Shown piece after piece: positions 45,890 through 52,154 of a DNA stretch of 62,590 nucleotides. The notes below the pieces were generated by a model. The model did no database searches, was not told the origin of the DNA, and saw only the letters and a program-made list of their open reading frames with translations. Origin of the DNA: Promicromonospora citrea (GTDB taxonomy: Bacteria > Actinomycetota > Actinomycetes > Actinomycetales > Cellulomonadaceae); the NCBI RefSeq assembly GCF_013004695.1, contig NZ_JABEMG010000009.1, forward strand, positions 1 to 62,590, in the 5' to 3' direction. Made by a program: the position numbers and the translations under genes. How positions within the stretch are numbered: position 1 is the stretch's first letter; each line of letters opens with the position of its first letter.

Positions 45890-47326
45890 ATGAGCGACAA
45901 GCAGTGGGAAGAGCTCGACGGCGAACCGAACACGGTCGCGAACAAGGGGAAGAAGTACACCGAGCTCGCCGAGGCGATCACCCGGTCCGTGTCGACCCTG
46001 CAGCAGATCGTGGACGACACCAACACGACGGCCAAGGCGATGGACAAGACGCGCAAGCTCGCCGGCGAGGTGCGCGAGGACATCGAGAAGGCCAAGGAGC
46101 GCTACGCCTACACCGGTGAGGCTCTGAGCACCTACGGTGCCGCGCTGCGCACCGCGAAGGCGGAGGCGGACCCGGCCGCGCAGCGTCTGCGGACGCTGCG
46201 CAACGAGCTCGAGACCGCCCAGGCGGCTGCACGCACCGCTGAGAGCAACGTGGACGATCTCCCGGACGACGCGAGCGACGCCGACAAGTCGGGTGCGCAC
46301 CGGGCGCAGACCCAGGCGAACAACACCGTCGCCGAGCTCCAGCGCCAGATCACCGCCGCCGAGAGCGACTGGAACAACGGGCACAACGACAAGAACACCG
46401 CGGCCCGCAGCGCCATCTCGAAGATCGAGGAGGTCGTGAGCGGCGACAAGGTCAACGGCCTCAAGGACGGCTTCTGGGACCACGTCGGTGCCGCCTGGGA
46501 CTCCTTCTACAAGTTCGCGAAGATCATCTGCGACGTGGCAGGGATCCTTGCCATCTTCCTCTCCTGGGTGCCCGTGCTCGGTCAGATCCTCGTGGCGCTC
46601 GCGGCGGTCGGCGCGATCCTCGCGATCATCGACTCGGCCGTGAAGTACATCAGGGGCGACATCGGCCTGACCGGGCTGCTCGTCGGCGTCGGGATCGGTG
46701 TGCTGTCCCTGGTCGGTGGCAAGGCCGCGGCCCACCTCGCGAAGGTGGCGAAGACCCGCACCATCATGACGGCGGTGGGACAGAACGGCGACAACTTCCT
46801 CAGTACCGCCGCCCGCCTCTCCGCCCGCGGCGACGACGGGTTCGCCGCGATCCGCAGCGCCGTCCGCGCCTCCGACGAGGGTGCTCTCGGTCTGAAGGCG
46901 GCGCTGAAGTCCCCGTTCGTGCGGAGCGACTCCCAGAGGGCCGTGTTCGAGGCGTTCAAGGCGGGCGACAAGACGTTCCTGGGGGCGCTCGCCGCCGGCA
47001 CCAAGGCGAACTTCCCGATCCCGTTCAAGAACGGTATGGGTGGTGTGCTGTTCCGCGACGCCAACGACCTGGCCAACCTCTCGCGGCTCGGGATGAGCGT
47101 CGAGGGCCCGGTGAAGTCGGCGTACGCGCTGAGCGCGGCAACGACGATGGGCGATGTGCTGAAGGGCTTCTACGGAATGTCGTCGGGCTTCGAGCAGGGC
47201 GGTCTCGCCGGGGTCTCGGGTGTCACGGGCTTCGTCGGGTCGCACACCGGAGGGTCGTGGGGCAGCGCGGCCGGTGCGCCGAATACGATCATGGGTGATC
47301 TGAAGAACATCGGCCTGGTGAACTGA
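45890..47326 (+). CDS. candidate type VII substrate: helical N-terminus plus hydrophobic segments
   Basis: This is a 478-aa protein of unknown function. The first about 185 residues are predicted largely coiled helix with many Ala, Glu, Lys and Asp residues (for example MDKTRKLAGEVREDIEKAKE), comparable in character to LXG/WXG-type export domains. Strongly hydrophobic segments follow at about 205-275 (VAGILAIFLSWVPVLGQILV; LLVGVGIGVLSLVGG). The remaining about 200 residues are Gly/Ala/Ser-rich with no toxin motif I can name. The ATG lies 10 bases after the WXG100-like gene with GGAGACG before it. Its plan (helical leader, hydrophobic middle, variable tail) fits secreted type VII proteins. No immunity-like gene is identified with certainty. 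Confidence 0.7.
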   Translation: MSDKQWEELDGEPNTVANKGKKYTELAEAITRSVSTLQQIVDDTNTTAKAMDKTRKLAGEVREDIEKAKERYAYTGEALSTYGAALRTAKAEADPAAQRLRTLRNELETAQAAARTAESNVDDLPDDASDADKSGAHRAQTQANNTVAELQRQITAAESDWNNGHNDKNTAARSAISKIEEVVSGDKVNGLKDGFWDHVGAAWDSFYKFAKIICDVAGILAIFLSWVPVLGQILVALAAVGAILAIIDSAVKYIRGDIGLTGLLVGVGIGVLSLVGGKAAAHLAKVAKTRTIMTAVGQNGDNFLSTAARLSARGDDGFAAIRSAVRASDEGALGLKAALKSPFVRSDSQRAVFEAFKAGDKTFLGALAAGTKANFPIPFKNGMGGVLFRDANDLANLSRLGMSVEGPVKSAYALSAATTMGDVLKGFYGMSSGFEQGGLAGVSGVTGFVGSHTGGSWGSAAGAPNTIMGDLKNIGLVN

Positions 47327-47347
47327 CCGGGCCTTCGGGGGGCTGCG

Positions 47348-47956
47348 ATGCGAGTGATCACGGAGTACGACCTGGCCATGCCGGAGGGGTGGCACCCCCT
47401 GCCGGTGACACCTGCGGACCAGCAGTGGGCGTCCGTGCTCGCACAGCAGATCATCGGCGGTGCCGAGACGATCGAGGAAGCGCCGGAGCTGCTCGCGCGA
47501 CAGCTCCTGGAGGTCAAGGCGGCTGTCGACGCCACGCAGGTGACGGGCACACGAACGGCCGTGCTCGTGACCGATCCCACGACGCCGTTCCTGGACGCCA
47601 TGTTCACGATCGTTCTCGGGCGGGGCACCTCGCCCGAGAAGTACGACGCCCAGCTCGAACGCGTCGTCGACGAGGTGGACACGGCCCAGGTGATGGGCCG
47701 TCAGACGATCGAGGGCGAGGTTCCGGGAGGAAAGGTGCGGGGCGCCCAGTTCCTCATCGGGCACCTGCCTGCCGACGAGTTCACGGCCGGCGCCCACCTC
47801 GAGGAGCGTGTGCATCTCGGCGTCTTTCCCGAGGACACCTCCGACATGGTCGACGTGACGATCATCGCGGCCAACGCAGGCCTGTTCACCGACCTTCCGG
47901 CGACAGCGGTCGGCATGCTGCAGAACCTGACCGTCCGTACCGAGGGGGCGGCATGA
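47348..47956 (+). CDS. unknown protein, type VII cluster, related to the next gene
   Basis: This is a 202-aa soluble protein with no recognised family. It opens with MPEGWHPLPVTPAD, an Ala/Gln-rich helix, then beta-rich stretches (RTAVLVTDPTTPFLDAMFTI) and ends with a helix-strand unit (LPATAVGMLQNLTVRT). Its layout parallels the next product: P-x-x-W-x-x-x-P near the N-terminus, a central PF-containing strand pair, and a late alternating strand block before a terminal helix. The stop overlaps the next start by 4 bases. It might be a chaperone or immunity-type partner of the upstream candidate substrate, but nothing in the sequence proves this. Confidence 0.75.
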   Translation: MRVITEYDLAMPEGWHPLPVTPADQQWASVLAQQIIGGAETIEEAPELLARQLLEVKAAVDATQVTGTRTAVLVTDPTTPFLDAMFTIVLGRGTSPEKYDAQLERVVDEVDTAQVMGRQTIEGEVPGGKVRGAQFLIGHLPADEFTAGAHLEERVHLGVFPEDTSDMVDVTIIAANAGLFTDLPATAVGMLQNLTVRTEGAA

Positions 47957-48618
47957 CCAAGCAGATCCGGCTCGCGGACGGCGGGCTGCGCATCATCCTC
48001 CCGGGAACCTGGGCGAGCATCCCGCTCTCCGACGAGGAGAGCACCACCGCGTACGTCAAGCGGTTGGTCAAGCGACAGGTGGGGACGGCGGACCGGCTGG
48101 CGAGGATGCGCAGGAGCGCGGTGGAGGAGATCGTCGGGACGGCGCGTGAGGCCGTGCGTGCCGGCGTGCACACGTACCTCACCGCGCTGGAGATCCTGCC
48201 GAACGTCCCGTTCGCCGCCGTGATGATGCTCCTCGACATCGACTGGCCGGACACCGCGGGCCCGGCGCGGGAAGGCGGCGACACCGAGGAGGCGCTGACG
48301 GCCGCGTTCCCCGGTGCAGAGATCGCCGAGCTGCGCTACGGTCCCGTCGCCCGCCGGTGGGAGCTGGCGAACCAGCAGCTCGGTGAGGACGGGTCGGTGA
48401 TCCAGACGCTCCGCCTCGAGTACTTCGTGCCGTATCCGTACGAGGGTTCGGACAAGCTGCTGATGGTCCGTGTCAATGTGCCGGAGGTGCCGAGCGCGGA
48501 GCCGTTCGCCGTGCTCTTCAACGAGATCGTGGACTCGATCTCGTTTCCCGAGGAGCTCCCCGAGGCCGACGGAGCGGCGGAGCCCGTGTCCGAGCCGGTC
48601 GCGACAGCGGGCGGCTGA
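47953..48618 (+). CDS. unknown protein, type VII cluster, related to the previous gene
   Basis: This is a 221-aa soluble protein. It opens with GGLRIILPGTWASIPLSDEE, similar in placement to the MPEGWHPLP of the upstream product. A basic helix follows (YVKRLVKRQVGTADRLARMR), then strands (YLTALEILPNVPFAAVMMLL) and a late region ending PFAVLFNEIVDSISF. The tail is acidic and Pro-rich. No catalytic motif or membrane helix is seen. It is the last plus-strand gene of the block; a perfect 16-bp hairpin follows 15 bases after the stop. The function is unknown. Confidence 0.78.
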   Translation: MTKQIRLADGGLRIILPGTWASIPLSDEESTTAYVKRLVKRQVGTADRLARMRRSAVEEIVGTAREAVRAGVHTYLTALEILPNVPFAAVMMLLDIDWPDTAGPAREGGDTEEALTAAFPGAEIAELRYGPVARRWELANQQLGEDGSVIQTLRLEYFVPYPYEGSDKLLMVRVNVPEVPSAEPFAVLFNEIVDSISFPEELPEADGAAEPVSEPVATAGG

Positions 48619-48632
48619 CGGCGATCCGCGCC

Positions 48633-48668
48633 GAGGCCGTGGCGACGTCGTCACGTCGCCACGGCCTC
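48633..48668. terminator. bidirectional hairpin terminator
   Basis: A perfect 16-bp stem (48633-48648, GAGGCCGTGGCGACGT, with 48653-48668) and the loop CGTC lie between the plus-strand block ending at 48618 and the minus-strand gene ending at 48692. The position suits termination from both sides. Confidence 0.8.
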
Positions 48669-48691
48669 TGGTCCTGTTCGGGCGGCGCGAC

Positions 48692-49324
48692 TCAGCCTTC
48701 GCGTCGGTTCGCCTCCCGGATGGCCTGCTTCATCCGTTCGACCTCGGCGTCCTGCGCCGAGGCGGCGTGCGGGTCTGCCTCGGTCCAGAGAGCGGTCAGC
48801 TCCTCGAGCGCATCCTGCCCGTCCGGCGTGGTCGCGCGGGCGGCTCGCCACGCGAGCACGTGTACCCGCTCGTCCAGAGCCGGGTCCTTCGTCAGGATCG
48901 CCGTGACCTGCTCGGGGATCGTCCCCCACGCGAGGCGCGCGACCCCACCGGCCTCCAGGGCGCTCGGAGTCGTGTCCGCGCTCGTCCCTGATCGGGCCTG
49001 GGCTCGTGCGATCGTGCCGAGCACGAGACTGCTCACGACGGCGAGCACGATGCCGACGCCGATGCCGCTCCCGACCCGGAGCGCGACCGACGCGTCGCTC
49101 ACGAGCAGCAGGACCAGGATCCCGACGGCGATGCAGATGGCGTACCACCAGTAGCCGAGCTTCTGGAGAGCGGTGAACCAGGACGGCTCCGCGCCCGTCG
49201 CTCCACCCAGCTCGGCGTCGATCCGCGCCACCGCGTCGTCAGCACCCGCGGGCTGCCCCGGCGCGATGACGATCACCTTCCCGGACCGGGGCGCGGTCAC
49301 CAGCCAGCTCACGTCGCTCGTCAT
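48692..49324 (-). CDS. unknown two-helix membrane protein
   Basis: This 210-aa protein is read on the minus strand, opposite to the rest of the cluster. A soluble N-terminus (about 1-55) leads into two membrane helices, about 58-78 (WYAICIAVGILVLLLVSD) and about 82-105 (GIGVGIVLAVVSSLVLGT). A cytoplasmic or external helical C-terminus follows, rich in Ala, Glu and Arg. GGAGGG precedes the ATG with good spacing. No family is recognised. Its start faces the membrane-paralog/WXG100 block, so it could share regulation, but no shared palindrome is seen in front of it. Confidence 0.75.
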   Translation of the reverse strand: MTSDVSWLVTAPRSGKVIVIAPGQPAGADDAVARIDAELGGATGAEPSWFTALQKLGYWWYAICIAVGILVLLLVSDASVALRVGSGIGVGIVLAVVSSLVLGTIARAQARSGTSADTTPSALEAGGVARLAWGTIPEQVTAILTKDPALDERVHVLAWRAARATTPDGQDALEELTALWTEADPHAASAQDAEVERMKQAIREANRREG

Positions 49325-49676
49325 GTCGTCCCTCCTGTGCTGTGGTCGTCACGAGAACCGTAGGCGCCTGCGCCCCCGGAAACGGACGAATTTCACCCGA
49401 CGATATCGGGTTCGGGTGTCCCCGTCAGGAGTTCCACCTCGTCCTGAGCTCGTCCTGAGCTCGTTCAGCCGGGCCAGGACCGCGTTCGTCTCCGCCCCGC
49501 GTGCTGCGGCGACGTCCGGTGCGACCTCGTCGACGAGCGCCTGCCCGTCGCCGGCCGGCCGGCTTCTGCCGTCGTGCCCGTCCCGACGTCCGGCCGGGAC
49601 GCCGGGTGCGACGCTCACCGTTCGAGGCGCGACCGCCCGGCGGCTAGGGTCACGGAGAGGCGACAGGGGGAGCGGA
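49325..49676. other. 352-bp gap between divergent genes
   Basis: No convincing gene is seen. An 11-base unit CTCGTCCTGAG is repeated head to tail at 49438-49448 and 49449-49459 with a partial third copy. TAGGGT at 49645-49650 fits a plus-strand -10 for the gene at 49677, with a weak TTCGAG 18 bases before it. On the minus strand, about 49450-49540 translates to a helix-like stretch (LVDEVAPDVAAARGAETNAV) with no start signal, perhaps a gene remnant. Confidence 0.45.
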
Positions 49677-50384
49677 ATGGCAAACAGGGACGTGGACGGT
49701 TCGGCGGCAGCGCCTCCGGGCGGGAGGCTCGGTCTCGTACGCCTGATCCTGCGCCCGATCGGGTACTGGTCGCTCGCGTGGGTCTGGCTCACGATCTGGT
49801 TCGTCGGCATCCTGCTCGCTCCCGGGTCCGTCGCCTACGTCTACGCCGACGACGAGGTGCAGCTCGGCACCGTGCTCCGTGAGACGCCGTTCATCGGCCT
49901 GGTGCTTCTGGTGGTCCTGTTCGTCCCGCTGCTCGCGGCGATCATGGGCCCCGGCGCCATGTTCTGGGTGCCGACGATGGCGTGGCCGCTGGCGCTGCTG
50001 TCCTTCGCCTACGCGTTCCGTGGGCTGCGCCCGTCGTACGCGCGTGAGCCCCTTTCCTGCACGACGCAGGCCCCTCGCGGGGGGACGCCCGGTCCGCCGA
50101 CCATCGGCACCGTGGCCCTGTCGCTGAAGCCGGTGCGGCGCACGCGATACACGGACACGTTGATGAAGTGGTACATGGCCGGCTGGGACCTGCACATGGA
50201 GATCTTCTTCGCGGCGCTCCCGGCCGGTGTCGGCTGGGTGGCTCTCTGCGCCTGGGCCTCCCAGGACATCTCGACGCCGGTGCGTCAGGGACTGCTCGTC
50301 GCGGGCTGCGCGCTCGTGCTCGTCTCCGTGGTGCTCGTCGCGCGGGCGGTACGTGGCCTGTTCGCGCAGTGGGACGAGGCCTGA
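49677..50384 (+). CDS. membrane paralog A of the WXG100 block
   Basis: This is a 235-aa membrane protein with about four to five helices (SLAWVWLTIWFVGILLAPGS; LVVLFVPLLAAIMGPGAM; two more near the C-terminus). It shares a signature with the products at 50949 and 52155: a first helix after RPIGY, then SFAYAFRGLRPSYAREPLS, a loop GPPTIGTVALSLKPVRRTR, and TDTLMKWYMAGWD. I recognise no named family. AGGGGGAGCGGA precedes the ATG. It stands directly upstream of the first WXG100 copy, 112 bases apart, and may be a dedicated membrane partner of that protein (inference). Confidence 0.8.
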   Translation: MANRDVDGSAAAPPGGRLGLVRLILRPIGYWSLAWVWLTIWFVGILLAPGSVAYVYADDEVQLGTVLRETPFIGLVLLVVLFVPLLAAIMGPGAMFWVPTMAWPLALLSFAYAFRGLRPSYAREPLSCTTQAPRGGTPGPPTIGTVALSLKPVRRTRYTDTLMKWYMAGWDLHMEIFFAALPAGVGWVALCAWASQDISTPVRQGLLVAGCALVLVSVVLVARAVRGLFAQWDEA

Positions 50385-50398
50385 ACCGGCCCCCGCGC

Positions 50399-50416
50399 AT
50401 GGGGACTGATCCCCAT
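50399..50416. promoter_or_regulatory. palindromic operator candidate, WXG100 copy 1
   Basis: ATGGGGACTGATCCCCAT has perfect 7-bp arms (ATGGGGA and TCCCCAT) around CTGA. It abuts the -35 hexamer of the WXG100 promoter and matches the palindromes at 45491-45508 and 23003-23020. Confidence 0.6.
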
Positions 50417-50444
50417 CGACGGTCCGGCGGGGTCCCGTTAGTGT
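50416..50444 (+). promoter_or_regulatory. promoter of WXG100 copy 1
   Basis: -35 TCGACG (50416-50421) and -10 TAGTGT (50439-50444) are spaced by 17 bases and followed by a leader of about 45 bases with GAGAGGGG before the ATG. The -35 shares four of six bases with TTGACA. Confidence 0.55.
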
Positions 50445-50496
50445 CGGGGTCAGTCGGATCGGCCGTGGGGGCCGGCCGGAACGAGAGGGGTATCTC

Positions 50497-50787
50497 ATGG
50501 CGAACATGAACGTGACCTACGAGGAGCTTCGGGGCACCGCGGGTCAGCTGCGTAACGGGCAGACCGCGATCATGGACCAGCTGACGAACCTGTCGACCCA
50601 GGTGAACAACCTGGTGGCGTCGGGCTTCGTCACGGACCAGGCCTCGGGCAAGTTCCAGCAGTCGTACGAGGAGTTCACCACGGGTGCCAAGCAGGCCATC
50701 GAGGGTATCGAGGGTATGGCCTCGTTCCTGGAGCAGGCCGCGCAGACGCTGCAGGACACGGACCAGCAGCTGGCCTCGGGTATCTGA
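50497..50787 (+). CDS. WXG100-family protein, copy 1
   Basis: This 96-aa protein is of the type VII target class. Two amphipathic helices (VTYEELRGTAGQLRNGQTAI; FTTGAKQAIEGIEGMASFLE) flank a turn reading VASGFVTDQASGKFQQSYEE. The family W-x-G is replaced by S-G-F at the turn, as in other actinobacterial members I have seen. No C-terminal Y-x-x-x-D/E export signal is visible. GAGAGGGG lies 6 bases before the ATG. It has its own promoter and strong terminator, so it is made as a short separate transcript, which suits an abundant secreted protein. The gene is identical base for base to copy 2. Confidence 0.9.
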   Translation: MANMNVTYEELRGTAGQLRNGQTAIMDQLTNLSTQVNNLVASGFVTDQASGKFQQSYEEFTTGAKQAIEGIEGMASFLEQAAQTLQDTDQQLASGI

Positions 50788-50808
50788 GACCTGCGCCGTA
50801 CGGCGCGT

Positions 50809-50847
50809 GCGGGGCGGTCCGGACCATGACGGTCCGGACCGCCCCGC
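50809..50847 (+). terminator. hairpin terminator of WXG100 copy 1
   Basis: A perfect 17-bp stem (50809-50825, GCGGGGCGGTCCGGACC, with 50831-50847) and the loop ATGAC start 21 bases after the stop. No U-tract follows. Confidence 0.85.
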
Positions 50848-50948
50848 CGTCGTCTCCGGGACGCACGCAGGGTGGTCGAGCTGGTACAACGACGGGAGCT
50901 GCGCCGGGGCGCCTGCTCACGGCGACAGGACGACGAAGGGACGGCACG

Positions 50949-51674
50949 ATGACGCACGGGACGGCTGCGACGGACACAGGCCGTGCGCGCGGCGGTCGGC
51001 CGGGCACGGTGAGCCTCGCGCTCCGGCCCCTCGGCTATCTGCTGGTAGGCCTCGTGTGGCTCGCGATCTGGCTGGTCGTGGTGGCGCTCGGACCGGGGAT
51101 CCTGGTCTGGATCGCCGTCGACGGGACGATGACGTTCGGCGAGGTCGCCGGGAACCAGCCGGCCGAGTCGTGGGTCGTCGCGGGCCTGCTCGTCGTTCCG
51201 ATCGTCGTGGCGGTCTGGGGACCGGGCGTCTTCTGGTATCTGCCGTGTGCGACCTGGCCGCCTGCGGCCCTCTCGTTCCTGTACGTCATCCGCTCGCTGC
51301 TGCCGAGGTACGCGGCCGAGCGGCTCTCGCACAGCGAGCGAGCGCCGCGAGGAACCAGCCTGGGGCCGCCCACCGTCGGTGGCGTCACGCTGTCGCTCCA
51401 GCCCGTTCGGCCCACCCGGCTGACCGACCTCCTCATGAAGTTCTACCTGTCCGGGTGGGACATCGACGGGCGTGCGTTCCTCGCGATGCTCCCCGCCGGG
51501 CTCGCGTTCGTCCTCGCTTTCCCCGCGCTGGCGACCGACATGCCGGTCGGTGTCCGGGTAGGGTGCGGCGTGTCGACCGTCGCGCTCGCGATCTGGTCGA
51601 CGCTGCGGGTCCGGTCCAGGTTCCGGGACCGCTTCCGCGCGGGGCTCGTCCGCTCGTGGGCCGATGGGGACTAA
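50949..51674 (+). CDS. membrane paralog B of the WXG100 block
   Basis: This is a 241-aa homolog of the products at 49677 and 52155. It shares LRPLGYLLVGLVWLAIWLVV, SFLYVIRSLLPRYAAERLS, LGPPTVGGVTLSLQPVRPTR and TDLLMKFYLSGWD, with about four helices. The ATG at 50949 aligns with the paralogs; an upstream in-frame extension would enter the WXG100 terminator. The last three codons and the stop (GAT-GGG-GAC-TAA) lie inside the second copy of the 458-bp repeat, so the operator of WXG100 copy 2 overlaps the end of this gene. It is clearly diverged from paralog A while the flanking WXG100 units are identical. Confidence 0.8.
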   Translation: MTHGTAATDTGRARGGRPGTVSLALRPLGYLLVGLVWLAIWLVVVALGPGILVWIAVDGTMTFGEVAGNQPAESWVVAGLLVVPIVVAVWGPGVFWYLPCATWPPAALSFLYVIRSLLPRYAAERLSHSERAPRGTSLGPPTVGGVTLSLQPVRPTRLTDLLMKFYLSGWDIDGRAFLAMLPAGLAFVLAFPALATDMPVGVRVGCGVSTVALAIWSTLRVRSRFRDRFRAGLVRSWADGD

Positions 51675-51681
51675 TACCCAT
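51664..51681. promoter_or_regulatory. altered palindromic operator candidate, WXG100 copy 2
   Basis: ATGGGGACTAATACCCAT is the copy 1 palindrome with one arm position broken (C to A at 51676) and one loop change (51673). It overlaps the TAA stop of paralog B (51672-51674). Confidence 0.5.
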
Positions 51682-51709
51682 CGACGGTCCGGCGGGGTCC
51701 CGTTAGTGT
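51681..51709 (+). promoter_or_regulatory. promoter of WXG100 copy 2
   Basis: -35 TCGACG (51681-51686), 17 bases, then -10 TAGTGT (51704-51709): identical to copy 1. The C-to-T change at 51716 lies just downstream, near the expected start of transcription. Confidence 0.55.
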
Positions 51710-51761
51710 CGGGGTTAGTCGGATCGGCCGTGGGGGCCGGCCGGAACGAGAGGGGTATCTC

Positions 51762-52052
51762 ATGGCGAACATGAACGTGACCTACGAGGAGCTTCGGGGC
51801 ACCGCGGGTCAGCTGCGTAACGGGCAGACCGCGATCATGGACCAGCTGACGAACCTGTCGACCCAGGTGAACAACCTGGTGGCGTCGGGCTTCGTCACGG
51901 ACCAGGCCTCGGGCAAGTTCCAGCAGTCGTACGAGGAGTTCACCACGGGTGCCAAGCAGGCCATCGAGGGTATCGAGGGTATGGCCTCGTTCCTGGAGCA
52001 GGCCGCGCAGACGCTGCAGGACACGGACCAGCAGCTGGCCTCGGGTATCTGA
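51762..52052 (+). CDS. WXG100-family protein, copy 2 (identical to copy 1)
   Basis: This 96-aa protein and its gene are identical to the copy at 50497 in every base. Such identity between copies separated by a diverged gene points to very recent copying or ongoing gene conversion. The same promoter, GAGAGGGG site and terminator accompany it, so the two copies may serve dose, or differ only in control through the altered operator. It is presumably a target of the FHA-FtsK ATPase encoded 6 kb upstream. Confidence 0.9.
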   Translation: MANMNVTYEELRGTAGQLRNGQTAIMDQLTNLSTQVNNLVASGFVTDQASGKFQQSYEEFTTGAKQAIEGIEGMASFLEQAAQTLQDTDQQLASGI

Positions 52053-52073
52053 GACCTGCGCCGTACGGCGCGT

Positions 52074-52112
52074 GCGGGGCGGTCCGGACCATGACGGTCC
52101 GGACCGCCCCGC
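52074..52112 (+). terminator. hairpin terminator of WXG100 copy 2
   Basis: A perfect 17-bp stem (52074-52090 with 52096-52112) with the loop ATGAC, identical to the copy 1 terminator and 1265 bases from it. Confidence 0.85.
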
Positions 52113-52154
52113 CGTCGTCTCGAGTCAGGGCCCGACGAGCGGTCAGGGGGCACG

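Larger units (their letters stand above)
50399..50856 (+). repeat. 458-bp direct repeat, copy 1 (promoter, WXG100 gene, terminator)
   Basis: The segment recurs at 51664-52121, exactly 1265 bases downstream, with three differences: G50408/A51673, C50411/A51676 and C50451/T51716. The coding sequence, ribosome-binding site and terminator are identical. The first two differences fall in the palindrome. Confidence 0.97.
51664..52121 (+). repeat. 458-bp direct repeat, copy 2
   Basis: This is the second copy of the promoter-WXG100-terminator unit, differing from 50399-50856 at three bases (51673, 51676, 51716). Its left end is fused into the 3' end of membrane paralog B. No terminal inverted repeats or transposase are seen. 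Confidence 0.97.

Noticed and set aside
49349-49810. 153-codon minus-strand frame across the gap and the start of membrane paralog A
   Set aside because: It overlaps a well-supported plus-strand gene, is Arg/Pro-rich and has no start signal; only the small segment near 49450-49540 looks protein-like.
50399-52121. Insertion sequence as the cause of the duplicated WXG100 unit
   Set aside because: No transposase, terminal inverted repeats or target-site duplication are seen at the repeat ends; tandem copying or gene conversion explains it better.
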